Positions 6,081-13,865 of a DNA stretch of 14,359 bases are shown here, piece after piece; the first letter of the stretch is position 1, and every line of letters starts with the position of its first letter. The stretch comes from CAZFCK01 sp964517355 (GTDB taxonomy: Bacteria > Desulfobacterota > Desulfovibrionia > Desulfovibrionales > Desulfovibrionaceae): assembly GCA_964517355.1 (NCBI GenBank), contig CAZFCK010000122.1, positions 1 to 14,359 of the forward strand, read 5' to 3'. The notes under the pieces were generated by a model, which was not told the origin of the DNA, searched no databases, and saw nothing but the letters and a program-made list of their open reading frames with translations. A program made the translations under genes and the position numbers.

Positions 6081-8710
6081 TATCCCCAATTTTTTTTCCA
6101 GGTGTGCAAAAGGTTCAATGCCTCTAGGGGTGACAATTCGTCTATCTTGACTGCTTGCAAAGCGTCAAGCAGGGGATTCTGGGGCGCAGTTTCGGGTTCA
6201 ACCTTCGGGGGAGGACCGCATACGCCGGGCAAAGATGTCTGCATGGTGGTGATGCGGTGCACACGTTCATTGATATCTCGTGATTTTTGCTCCAACTCTT
6301 GCAACAACTGTCTGGCGCGATGCACGACCGTGCGCGGCACTCCGGCAAGTTTCGCCACCTCAATGCCGTAACTGCGATCTGCGGGTCCAGGCACAAGACG
6401 CCGTAAAAAGACAATATCTCCGCCCCATTCCTTAACGGCGATATTCATGTTCTTAACACCGGGAACAATTCCTTCCAAGGCCGTGAGTTCGTGATAATGG
6501 GTGGCAAATAAAGTACGCACGCCACCGCCGCGGCCGGCCATATCCTCCACCACAGCCCAGGCCAGGGCCAGGCCGTCAAACGTGCTTGTTCCCCGCCCGA
6601 TTTCATCCAGAATTACCAGACTGCGCTTCCCGGCTTGCCGGATAATACGAGCTGTCTCAGTCATTTCCACCATGAAAGTACTTTGCCCTTGAGCAAGATT
6701 GTCCGAAGCGCCCACTCGGGAAAAAATGCGGTCGGTAAGGCCGATTGTGGCTTCTTGCGCCGGTACGAAAGAACCGAGCTGCGCCATAATGCATATGAGA
6801 GCGCATTGCCGCAGTACAGTGGATTTACCTGCCATGTTGGGACCGGTAATGAGTAACAGCGTACGTCCTGAATCAAGTGAAACGTCGTTGGCAATAAAGT
6901 TGGCCGCGCCCTGGACAGCTTCAACTACCGGATGACGCCCACCTTTAATTGTCAGTTCAATACCTGTATGGAGCAGGGGGCGGCACCATTCGTACCGACG
7001 CGCGGCATCGGCCAGGCCTTGCCAATAGTCAAGCGCGGCGAGTAGTTGCGCCATGAAAAGAAGCCGGGGACGTGCCTGCGCCACGCTGTCGCGCAGTTCT
7101 TGAAACATGGCGTATTCCAGAGTCTTGCGCTGTTCGGAAGCGGATATGAGCTTTTCCTCCAGTTCTTTCAGTTCGGGCGTTATGAATCGCTCGCAATTCG
7201 CTAGGGTCTGGCGTCGGTTGTAATGGGCGGGCGCTTTGTCGGCCTGTGATTTGGGAAGCTCCAGGTAGTAGCCGAAAACTTTATTAAAGCCGAGCTTTAA
7301 TTTATTGAGCCCAGAAGATTGTTGTTCCTTTTCCAGCAACTTATCCAAAAGGCCTTGGCCGTGTTCCGCAAGTTCTATACATGCATCGAGTTTTTCGGAA
7401 AAGCCTTGTCTGAAAAGACCTCCTTCCGTAATGACGGGCGGCGGCGCATCCACCAAGGCCTTGGCAAGCAACTTTTGGTAATCGGCAAGATCGTCCCATT
7501 TTTCAAGTAAGGTGCTCAGGTGTTTTGGGAAGGGGGCTTCTGCGTCGGGTTGCAGCATTTCACGTACATAAGGCAATACGTGAAGGCTGTCCCGCAGGGC
7601 CACGTAGTCTTTCGGATGCGCCCGGCCGAGGAAAACGCGGGTGGAAAGCCGTTCCATGTCGTATATGTGCTTGAGCTGCTCGCGTAGTGCGATACGGAGT
7701 TGATCGCGGTCATAAAAATGGTTCACCACTTCGAGACTTGTTTCAATCGTCTCCTTTTCTCTCCAGGGATGATGCAGCCGTTCTTGAAGCAAACGTCCGC
7801 CCATGGGAGTCATGGTCCTATCCAGAATATGGAGCAGGGTACCAGGGCCACCTTTGCCGTCCAAACGCCGGAAAAGTTCAAGGTTGCGCTCAGTCACCTC
7901 GTCCAGCAAGAGGTGCTTGGTCAGATTAAGCGGTTTGAATTGTTCAATATGTTCTAGATCGTGTTTTTGCGTTTGCTGTACGTAGGCCAGAATGGCGCCG
8001 CAGGCTTGAACCAGTTCACGCTTGTCATGCAGGTCCAACACGCGGAGGTCGCGAACCTTCAAGACGGATTCAACTTTATCTTTGGCAGCTGCGTATTCGA
8101 AGTAAACCTTAAAGGACAACCTGTTCAAGAAGCCCCGAGGTTTATCCATATGTTTAGGCAAAGCCGTTTCTTCAGGCACCAACAATTCGCTTGGATTGAT
8201 TTTATCAACCCATTGCCATAACTCTTCTTCCTTTTTTGTCTGCAATCCACTCCATTTGCCGGTGGAATAATCCAGCCAAGCAAGGCCTCCGCTGCCATGG
8301 GTGGCGCTCCAATTCAGTGCCGCCAGAAAGTTGTTGGATTTAGAGCCGAGGCTGTTTTCGTCGAGGACCGTGCCGGGAGTCAGGATTCGGGTGACTGCGC
8401 GTTTGACCAACCCTTTGGCCTGTTTGGGATCTTCAATCTGATCACAGATCGCGACCTTGTATCCTTTATCCAATAATTGCGCCAAATAAGATTCTACAGC
8501 GTGGTGGGGCACTCCGGCCATGGGCACCTTGGCATCGGATTTCGGGTTGCGGCTCGTTAAAGTGATTTGCAATTCCCGCGCGGCTGTCTCCGCGTCCTCG
8601 AAAAAAAGCTCGAAAAAATCGCCCATGCGGAAAAAGAGAAGGGCTTCAGGGTATTCTTCTTTTATCCCGAGATACTGCTCGAACATTGGTGTCAGTTTCT
8701 GTTCAGACAT
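6080..8710 (-). CDS. mutS: DNA mismatch repair protein MutS
   Basis: Recognises base mismatches and small loops and starts repair with MutL. The 876-residue protein is full length for MutS1. The N-terminal mismatch-binding domain has the F-x-E motif as FFE (32-34), within FRMGDFFELF. Connector, core and clamp follow; the core carries NKLKLGFNKVFGYYLE (469-484) and NRRQTLANCERF (498-509). The ATPase has Walker A GPNMAGKST (623-631), the STFMVEMTE signature region (677-685), Walker B with LDEIGRGTSTFDG (701-713), and FATHYHEL (735-742). The C-terminal helix set PLLDALQAVKIDELSPLEALNLL (846-868) is the usual dimer/tetramer tail. The ATG at 8710 fits the family start, though its ribosome binding site is poor. 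The gene stands 388 bp from lapB and overlaps the lipoprotein gene by one base. Confidence 0.97.
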   Translation of the reverse strand: MSEQKLTPMFEQYLGIKEEYPEALLFFRMGDFFELFFEDAETAARELQITLTSRNPKSDAKVPMAGVPHHAVESYLAQLLDKGYKVAICDQIEDPKQAKGLVKRAVTRILTPGTVLDENSLGSKSNNFLAALNWSATHGSGGLAWLDYSTGKWSGLQTKKEEELWQWVDKINPSELLVPEETALPKHMDKPRGFLNRLSFKVYFEYAAAKDKVESVLKVRDLRVLDLHDKRELVQACGAILAYVQQTQKHDLEHIEQFKPLNLTKHLLLDEVTERNLELFRRLDGKGGPGTLLHILDRTMTPMGGRLLQERLHHPWREKETIETSLEVVNHFYDRDQLRIALREQLKHIYDMERLSTRVFLGRAHPKDYVALRDSLHVLPYVREMLQPDAEAPFPKHLSTLLEKWDDLADYQKLLAKALVDAPPPVITEGGLFRQGFSEKLDACIELAEHGQGLLDKLLEKEQQSSGLNKLKLGFNKVFGYYLELPKSQADKAPAHYNRRQTLANCERFITPELKELEEKLISASEQRKTLEYAMFQELRDSVAQARPRLLFMAQLLAALDYWQGLADAARRYEWCRPLLHTGIELTIKGGRHPVVEAVQGAANFIANDVSLDSGRTLLLITGPNMAGKSTVLRQCALICIMAQLGSFVPAQEATIGLTDRIFSRVGASDNLAQGQSTFMVEMTETARIIRQAGKRSLVILDEIGRGTSTFDGLALAWAVVEDMAGRGGGVRTLFATHYHELTALEGIVPGVKNMNIAVKEWGGDIVFLRRLVPGPADRSYGIEVAKLAGVPRTVVHRARQLLQELEQKSRDINERVHRITTMQTSLPGVCGPPPKVEPETAPQNPLLDALQAVKIDELSPLEALNLLHTWKKNWG

Positions 8711-8760
8711 AGGGGCGGAAATTGTTGCTGCGGCTAATGGTGTTATTTTACAAAATCAAT

Positions 8761-8788
8761 AAGTTAGATATATTAAGGCCCTGGTCAA
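8761..8788 (-). promoter_or_regulatory. Possible promoter of mutS
   Basis: On the minus strand, TTGACC (8788-8783) is followed after 16 bases by TAACTT (8766-8761). The -35 matches five of six consensus bases and the -10 three of six. A start near 8754 would give a leader of about 45 bases before the mutS ATG. Confidence 0.35.
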
Positions 8789-9008
8789 AAATTATGGTTG
8801 AACGCCGCTAAGCTTTTTAAAAAGTGTTTTTTTCCGTAAATTCGAAGAGTGGGAAAAAAGATAATGTATTTTTTGAAGGGGAAACCAGGGCTGCTAGACC
8901 GCGCCCAACGGCTAAAGTTTTTGATAAAGGTTCTTCCCCTCGAGCTCCCCTTTCCAGATCTTTTTGATACCTTGTTTGTGAGCATTTTACATTAAGATGG
9001 GTTAGTTT

Positions 9009-9022
9009 GGGGGAACGCCCCC
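9009..9022. repeat. G5-AACG-C5 hairpin motif, copy 2
   Basis: GGGGG-AACG-CCCCC, followed by CTGG one base on. The same core with CTGG after the C-run occurs at 5479-5492. It lies between lapB and mutS. Confidence 0.5.
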
Positions 9023-9098
9023 CTGGTGGGGGTGGGCAAAGTTCAAAATAACCCACTTAAAAAGTTACGTTGTTCTGGAAATATGATTCGGTTCTCCG

Positions 9099-10238
9099 CT
9101 ACTCATGCAGAGAGAAACGAAATCCGATGGAATGCCAGCTTTTACACCGGGGGCAGATGAAAAATGTTTGATCACGTTTGAGGCCGCAAGCGCGGCAGAC
9201 AAACCTCTTGATACATCTGACCTGGGAGATGAAGAATTCCAGCTGATTTTGAAAAATCGGCATAAAGTCGTGCTTCGCCATATCCAAAGCCATGAGTTCG
9301 AGACGAGCGGGCCAGAAATCATCTCTGAGCAAAACGGATTTTTCAAACCAGGCCTTGGCCAACTCCCTGTCACCGCAAGTGAGAATCATCATGGCGCCAT
9401 AATAAAGCAGCAGCACGTCACCAGTATCGTTCTCCATCATCGGCAACACAACGGAACAGACGGGATGGTCTTGAAGCTGCCGTGTTGCGTCGGGCTCCCG
9501 CTTTATTGCGGGTAAGGCCATAACATGTTGCAGCACGCCCTCAAGAAGGACAAAGCGCATCTCTTGGGGGACCATGGCGAAAGCTTCCCGTAGATGCGCA
9601 GTGGTTTTTTTAATGTTGCCGCAGACAGCAGCCTGCATGATGGTTGCAAGCCAGGCTTCAACCGAACCCGGATAGGCTTTGAGCGCCTTATTCAGCCATT
9701 TTTTACCTGAAGCGTCTTCACCCATGTCAAAATGCTTTTTCGCCTGGTGGACCATGAAATGGGCCTGGGCAACATAATTACGCAGCCGGGCATAATAACG
9801 CGCGGCCTTTTCATAATCATCCGACATGGCTGCGAGCCTGGCAAGTTCGCGAAGGATTTTCTCATCCTCTCCGGCCAGGCTTATGGCTTCTTCAAAGGAA
9901 CTCAGGGCACGGTCGAGAAAACCGCCGCGCTTATAGTCGCGGCCCAACTCATAAAGCGCCCGGGCCTTGAACCGAGGATCAAGTCCCGGACGAACGATCA
10001 AGCTGGTGCGAATAAGCACGGCTCGTTCTATCTCGCCCTGGGCACGGTATAAATTGCCCAGGGCGAGATAAATCTCAACCAAATCGGGATTGTTTTTTAC
10101 AAGCTGACTCAGTTCGTCTATCGCGGCCAGCGTGTCTTGCGAGGACGGAGGATACCCGCTCTGCTCGTCAGGGCGCTGCTGGGGCGGCGCTTCTTTGCGC
10201 TGTCCTTTGCTGGTTCGCCAGGAATCGAACAAAGACAT
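9099..10238 (-). CDS. lapB: LapB-like TPR protein with C-terminal rubredoxin-type zinc site
   Basis: In E. coli, LapB (YciM) recruits LpxC to FtsH for proteolysis and so sets LPS synthesis. This 379-residue protein has TPR-like helical pairs across about 35-335: DLVEIYLALGNLYRAQGEIERA (52-73), ARALYELGRDYKRGGFLDRALSSFEEAI (92-119) and a WLNKALKAYPGSVEAW segment (181-196). It ends in a two-knuckle metal site, CRAC (348-351) and CPRC (362-365), as in LapB. The gene lies 12 bp after lapA, and this pairing strongly supports the name. Unusually, the N-terminus (MSLFDSWRTSKGQRKEAPPQ) is polar and lacks the transmembrane helix of E. coli LapB. GGAAAG just before the ATG and the nearby lapA stop leave little room for a longer start. 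Confidence 0.85.
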   Translation of the reverse strand: MSLFDSWRTSKGQRKEAPPQQRPDEQSGYPPSSQDTLAAIDELSQLVKNNPDLVEIYLALGNLYRAQGEIERAVLIRTSLIVRPGLDPRFKARALYELGRDYKRGGFLDRALSSFEEAISLAGEDEKILRELARLAAMSDDYEKAARYYARLRNYVAQAHFMVHQAKKHFDMGEDASGKKWLNKALKAYPGSVEAWLATIMQAAVCGNIKKTTAHLREAFAMVPQEMRFVLLEGVLQHVMALPAIKREPDATRQLQDHPVCSVVLPMMENDTGDVLLLYYGAMMILTCGDRELAKAWFEKSVLLRDDFWPARLELMALDMAKHDFMPIFQNQLEFFISQVRCIKRFVCRACGLKRDQTFFICPRCKSWHSIGFRFSLHE

Positions 10239-10250
10239 GGCACTTTCCTT

Positions 10251-10658
10251 TTATTTTTGTGAATCCTCGTCTTCTTTACTCTCTACGCTCGCGCTTTCGC
10301 TGCTCTCATAACTGGATCCTGTGCTGCTGGAGGCATATGTATCGCTTTCCAAAGGCAAATTGCGCAGGGAGTTCACTTCTTGCTCAAGTTTATCGCGTTC
10401 ACGGCGGCATTCCTTCAACTGTCCGGACAAGCGAATTTTTTCGAGCAGAAAATAGAACAGTACAAGTATGGCCCCAAGAGCGAAAGCCACGAGAAGCAAG
10501 AAATAAAACGGCAGAGGCCGTGACATGGCCACATAGTCGCCAATATAAAAATTCAATTGAAGAGACATTTCCTGCGACAGGATCTCAGTGTTCTGGATGA
10601 AAAACATCATCGAGATGAGAAAAAGCAGGACCAAGCCGAAGACCTTGAGAAAGCGCAT
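10251..10658 (-). CDS. lapA: LapA-like inner-membrane protein (DUF1049)
   Basis: Small inner-membrane partner of LapB in LPS regulation. 135 residues (E. coli LapA is about 100). Transmembrane helix 1 is at 4-22 and is followed by IQN and a short periplasmic loop; helix 2 is at 50-72. A predicted coiled coil follows (73-99, KIRLSGQLKECRRERDKLEQ). The C-terminal tail (105-135) is rich in Ser, Glu and Asp and is longer than in E. coli. The pattern of two helices plus a cytoplasmic coiled coil is that of DUF1049. A strong AAGGAGGAG precedes the ATG. It sits 45 bp after the HIT gene and 12 bp before lapB, so the group is probably one operon. Because LapB here has no membrane helix, LapA may be its membrane anchor (inference). 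Confidence 0.85.
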   Translation of the reverse strand: MRFLKVFGLVLLFLISMMFFIQNTEILSQEMSLQLNFYIGDYVAMSRPLPFYFLLLVAFALGAILVLFYFLLEKIRLSGQLKECRRERDKLEQEVNSLRNLPLESDTYASSSTGSSYESSESASVESKEDEDSQK

Positions 10659-10703
10659 GGGCTCCTCCTTACGTTACCGTTTGCTTAATCGTTTGCATTA
10701 CCA

Positions 10704-11192
10704 TTAGTGTTTCAAGCGCTCATAGTGCGGCTTGAGTTTGTTGTATGTGACGCTCAGGTGTTCCGGGATCACCCGCGTTTCAGAAAACACGGCCATGAAC
10801 GAAGAATCGCCGTTCCAGCGCGGCACAACGTGAAAATGCAGATGCTCACGGATGCCGGCGCCGGCTGCCTCTCCAAGGTTCAGACCGCAGTTTACTCCAT
10901 GAGGGGAAAACACTTCCTGTGTGATGCGCACGCACTCCTGCAGGAGCGACATCATCTCGTTGCATTCATTAGGAGTGCATTCAGTGATGTTCATGACATG
11001 CCTGAAAGGGGTGATCATGACATGGCCCGTGTTGTAAGGAAATTTATTCATTATCACAAAATTATGCGCACCTCGATACAACACCAAGCGCTCTGCATCC
11101 TCTTGCTCGTGCTGTGGCAAACAAAACACGCAACTGTCTGGTTTAGGACCGAGAATGTAATCAATGCGCCAGGGTGCCCAGAGGTTTTCCAT
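10704..11192 (-). CDS. HIT family protein, Ap4A phosphorylase/hydrolase-like
   Basis: Histidine-triad nucleotide-binding protein of the branch containing mycobacterial Ap4A phosphorylase (Rv2613c type); the substrate here is not known. 162 residues. It opens with MENLWAPWRIDYI, then a CVFC pair (21-24) likely to bind zinc. It continues with NKFPYNTGHVMITPFRH (49-65), GLNLGEAAGAGIREHLHFHVVPRW, and the triad H117-x-H119-x-H121. These elements match the AP-4-A phosphorylase-like group in order. The ATG at 11192 is 8 bp after the LOG-like gene stop. The ribosome binding site GGGGAG lies inside the upstream gene's last codons, so coupling is likely. Two possible nucleotide-processing genes side by side may share a substrate pool (inference). 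Confidence 0.85.
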   Translation of the reverse strand: MENLWAPWRIDYILGPKPDSCVFCLPQHEQEDAERLVLYRGAHNFVIMNKFPYNTGHVMITPFRHVMNITECTPNECNEMMSLLQECVRITQEVFSPHGVNCGLNLGEAAGAGIREHLHFHVVPRWNGDSSFMAVFSETRVIPEHLSVTYNKLKPHYERLKH

Positions 11193-11200
11193 AAAACGGG

Positions 11201-11719
11201 TTACTCCCCAATGGTTTCACTACGACTTTTGAAAAGCTCTTTTTTTACTAAATCAAGTGCTTCAGGTACATCTTCAGCAGGCAGCACCCCAGGCAGGGAC
11301 CCCCAGCGACCCAACGCGATGACGGTTCTAGCTGTTTTTTGTGCTAATGCCAATTCCGAAAGTGTCCCCGAGGCCCCTTCCACAGCAACAACGACATCCG
11401 CGTTGCAGACAACGAGATAATTACGCATAGGTCCAAGGCCGGTTGCGATGGCGTGTTGTACCCAGGGGTTTGCGTGAGAACGATCCGTTCCAGGCAAGAT
11501 CCCTATGGTCACCCCGCCGGCTTCTCGCGCCCCTTGACATACGGCTTCCATCACGCCGCCGAGTCCACCGCAGACCACTTCCACTGCCATACGAGCCAGG
11601 CCAGCGCCAAGTTCACGAGCCTTGGCGCTTGTTTCAGTATCACAGGTTCCCCCTCCAATGACGGCGACTCGCGGAAGGCGGGAGTCGTTCGAAAAATCCA
11701 TAACCGGGGGCACACTCAT
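11201..11719 (-). CDS. LOG/SLOG-family Rossmann protein (TIGR00725 type)
   Basis: Member of the lysine-decarboxylase-like/LOG superfamily, related to DprA; the exact activity of this branch is not established. 172 residues. Landmarks are VAVIGGGTC (18-26) at the first strand, CGGLGGVMEAVCQGARE (50-66), GPMRNYLVV (96-104) and the nucleotide-site motif EGASGTLSELALAQ (114-127). The last is a variant of the LOG PGGxGTxxE motif that keeps the GT..E residues. True LOG enzymes release cytokinin-type bases from nucleotides; this group is more often left uncharacterised, so I give no symbol. The ATG at 11719 has GAGGAG 11 bases upstream, and an internal ATG at 11701 has no ribosome binding site. It is the first gene of the probable operon running to lapB. 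Confidence 0.8.
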   Translation of the reverse strand: MSVPPVMDFSNDSRLPRVAVIGGGTCDTETSAKARELGAGLARMAVEVVCGGLGGVMEAVCQGAREAGGVTIGILPGTDRSHANPWVQHAIATGLGPMRNYLVVCNADVVVAVEGASGTLSELALAQKTARTVIALGRWGSLPGVLPAEDVPEALDLVKKELFKSRSETIGE

Positions 11720-11753
11720 GATAAATCAATCTCCTCAGCTATGCCGCAATCTT

Positions 11754-11782
11754 AGACTACACGCCAGAGCCCACCAGGGCAA
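11754..11782 (-). promoter_or_regulatory. Possible promoter of the LOG-HIT-lapAB operon
   Basis: On the minus strand, TTGCCC (11782-11777) and TAGTCT (11759-11754) are 17 bases apart, four and three matches to consensus. A second perfect TTGACA (11841-11836) lies upstream but has only a poor -10 (TGCTTT). Either could serve; both lie in the 136-bp gap after the OmpA-like gene. Confidence 0.3.
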
Positions 11783-11855
11783 GGGGATTCTGAGGCTGGG
11801 CAAAAAAGTATGAAAGCATTGCTTGAATATTGTGGTGTCAATAAAACGAAAGGAA

Positions 11856-13370
11856 TTACTCTGCATGGTAAGTAGAAGCAACATATATTTCCACACGCCG
11901 GTCGCAACGCCGGGGATGAGAGGGCGTTACCGCACTGTCTACCCCGGCGGGAAAATTTTCACCTAATTCCAATATTCTCACAAGAGGGGGGCTGCTACTG
12001 CCTCGCAGCAACAAGGCGGCTACAGCCAAAGCACGGCGGCGCGACAACTCCAGATTATACTCCTGCGAGCCCGAAACATCAGTGTGGGCGGCCAAGGTGA
12101 TCATGGCGTCTTTATCCAGCGTGGCGGCCAAAGCAAGCACGGCCTTCTCCTGCGCAGGGGGCACTGTGGCGCTGTCGAACGAAAAGTGTACTACATCCTG
12201 TGGCGTATCATCTCGCAACTGATAGTAGTTGTCGCCCAACGAGGGCACCGTGGAGGACACCAGAAGAGAATGCACATCCAAGCGAGATGTGAGACATTTT
12301 GGCGTTTCGTGCTTGCGTAACGCAGCTTGTTCTAAGGGCCGGATTCGCCCAGGTAGTGCAGGTCCCGCCTTTGGCGGCTGGTCAGCCTGGGCTGGGAACG
12401 GGAGAAGACGCCCCAGTTTTTGTTTGACGAGCATGGTGGGTTTTTCGCCGTAATTCACATGGATGGTCACGCGCCGATTCAATTGGCGATGAGTGGGACT
12501 TATGTTGGGGACAGCCGGACGGCGTTCGCCCCATGCCTGAAGCTGTATGCGAGAGGCGTCGTAACCTGTGGCCGCGGCAATGAGTGAGGCCACATAGGCC
12601 GCCCTGTTCTTTGAAAGCCGCTGGTTGTAGTCTGGGGCGCCGATGGCGTCGGCATAGCCGTCTATACGTACTGAAGAAACATTTCCTTCCAACATATTTG
12701 AAAAAGAGAGCAAGCGGCTCTGTTCTGCGGCGGATAACGTCACGGCGTCGAAATCAAAATATACCACCACAGCCGGTTCGGCTGCTTCTTGTGTCACCCC
12801 AGGTCCTTTAGTGACTCCTTTTGTATCAGTACGATCCCTTTTATTCCCTGTCGTATCTGCGCTAGAAGGAGAAGGGGGGGCATCGGGCAGAGCAGTACGC
12901 TGTATTATGGGAGAATCTGGTCTTACCGGGGCCGGGGCAGGCTGTGGGGAAGCAGTTGGCTCCGCTTCCGGTAAAGCGGCGGGCAATGGTTTCGCAACAG
13001 GGGGCCTGAATGCCTGGATGATTTTCAGGATTGTAACCACGCCCTTCGCTGCTGTCTGAGAAAAAGAGGGCTGTTGAACCATTTCTTGCTGTTGCGTGCC
13101 TTTCAGAGCAGGTTCGGAAGGGCTTTCAGTTGCAGCATCATGTGTTGCCGCTGTGGCATTATTGGAAGAATCCGCAGTTGGCAGAGGTTTCTGCTGCGTT
13201 GCAGTCGTGTTTTTGGCCTTTAGTCGTAGCGCCTTGGGCGTCGGGGAGGGTGGAGAAGGGTACTCGTGACGAATCAGTAATAACGATATGGCAATCAGCG
13301 CAATAATGCCGATGAGCGCAAGGAAGCGCCAGCTCGTGGCATGTTTTGAGGAAGAAGGGCGCCGGGCCAT
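11856..13370 (-). CDS. Membrane-anchored protein with two OmpA-type peptidoglycan-binding domains
   Basis: 504 residues from the ATG at 13370. A single uncleaved-looking transmembrane helix (about 15-33, after a basic MARRPSSSKHATSWR) is followed by a long Pro/Ala/Ser/Thr-rich linker (35-200). OmpA domain 1 (about 202-306) has FDFDAVTLS, GYADAIG and NQRLSKNRA; OmpA domain 2 (about 393-498) has FSFDSATVPP, HTDVSGS and NLELSRRRA. In this family, the Asp of TD and the Arg of LSxxRA bind diaminopimelate. Both copies keep the pair: D241/R256 and D431/R446. It could tether the inner membrane to the cell wall at two points (inference). The frame stays open to 13442, but AAGG near 13370 and the sharp N-terminal topology favour the shorter form. 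A 136-bp gap separates it from the LOG-like gene. Confidence 0.88.
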   Translation of the reverse strand: MARRPSSSKHATSWRFLALIGIIALIAISLLLIRHEYPSPPSPTPKALRLKAKNTTATQQKPLPTADSSNNATAATHDAATESPSEPALKGTQQQEMVQQPSFSQTAAKGVVTILKIIQAFRPPVAKPLPAALPEAEPTASPQPAPAPVRPDSPIIQRTALPDAPPSPSSADTTGNKRDRTDTKGVTKGPGVTQEAAEPAVVVYFDFDAVTLSAAEQSRLLSFSNMLEGNVSSVRIDGYADAIGAPDYNQRLSKNRAAYVASLIAAATGYDASRIQLQAWGERRPAVPNISPTHRQLNRRVTIHVNYGEKPTMLVKQKLGRLLPFPAQADQPPKAGPALPGRIRPLEQAALRKHETPKCLTSRLDVHSLLVSSTVPSLGDNYYQLRDDTPQDVVHFSFDSATVPPAQEKAVLALAATLDKDAMITLAAHTDVSGSQEYNLELSRRRALAVAALLLRGSSSPPLVRILELGENFPAGVDSAVTPSHPRRCDRRVEIYVASTYHAE

Positions 13371-13627
13371 TGTTTTCGCCTTATCCGTAATGATGCAGAA
13401 GCTCAAATGTACTACTGCATATGTTATACAATATTTTAACAAACAGCTTCTTGCAGAAGCACTTCCAACTGGAATGTCCTTTTCTCGTTCACAAGTATGG
13501 GTGTGACACAGGCCTTTTGCTGGTAGACAAATTTTTTTAAAAAAAATCTAGAATTATCCGCATGTTGTCCTGTGTTTCCCGTCTGTGGAGATATACCGGC
13601 AACGTGCCTGTATGACAAGGAGAAATC

Positions 13628-13651
13628 ATGACACACAAGAGAGCCTGTTGA
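13628..13651 (+). CDS. Very small ORF with strong ribosome binding site
   Basis: ATG to TGA encodes MTHKRAC. AAGGAG (13617-13622) stands 5 bases before the ATG, which is better than for several real genes in this window. A hairpin, AGAGCGGC (13662-13669) with GCCGCTCT (13681-13688), starts ten bases after the stop. This could be a leader peptide, the 5' stump of a lost gene, or chance. No structural gene follows that it could regulate, which favours a remnant. Confidence 0.25.
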   Translation: MTHKRAC

Positions 13652-13661
13652 TTGTCCTTGG

Positions 13662-13688
13662 AGAGCGGCGTCATTCACATGCCGCTCT
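13662..13688. other. 8-bp GC-rich hairpin downstream of small ORF
   Basis: AGAGCGGC and GCCGCTCT pair perfectly around an 11-base loop. GTTATGG follows, so there is no T-run and it is not a standard terminator. Confidence 0.45.
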
Positions 13689-13765
13689 GTTATGGCGTTT
13701 GCCGTGCGGCTTGGATCGCAATTCGCATGTTTTCCGAGCATGCCTTTCAAAATTATGTGAAAAAT

Positions 13766-13799
13766 AGAGTATCTTAACTTTAAAAAGTATAGATGCTCT
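13766..13799. repeat. Family C palindrome, copy 2
   Basis: AGAGTATCT (13766-13774) pairs with AGATGCTCT (13791-13799) with one T-G wobble. The unpaired TA/AT step and the ACTTT/AAAGT inner stem match the plan of the copy at 5432-5466. Family A copy 3 begins 9 bases later, so the two form one composite structured block. Confidence 0.7.
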
Positions 13800-13807
13800 T
13801 ATGTATT

Positions 13808-13865
13808 TCCCTGAAACAATAAACATTGTTTCAGGGGTGAGCCTTATCCAAAGGCGAAAATGCGC
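13808..13865 (+). repeat. Family A two-hairpin repeat, copy 3
   Basis: Hairpin 1 is CCCTGAAACAAT-AAAC-ATTGTTTCAGGG (13809-13836), a perfect 12-bp stem. Spacer GTGA follows, then hairpin 2 GCCTT-ATCCA-AAGGC (13841-13855) and the tail GAAAATGCGC. Loops differ from the other copies while the stems remain paired. The tail supplies the ATG of the small ORF at 13860. Confidence 0.75.

Larger units (their letters stand above)
8711..9098. other. lapB-mutS intergenic region
   Basis: This 388-bp gap has no gene. It holds a possible mutS promoter (8761-8788), T-rich and A-rich tracts around 8811-8880, a degenerate GGGG/CCCC-rich patch (8878-8960) resembling a decayed terminator repeat, and a G5-AACG-C5 hairpin at 9009-9022. 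Confidence 0.55.

Noticed and set aside
13436..13750. 104-codon minus-strand frame upstream of the OmpA-like gene
   Set aside because: Runs over an A/T tract and hairpin, composition is irregular, and there is no family resemblance.
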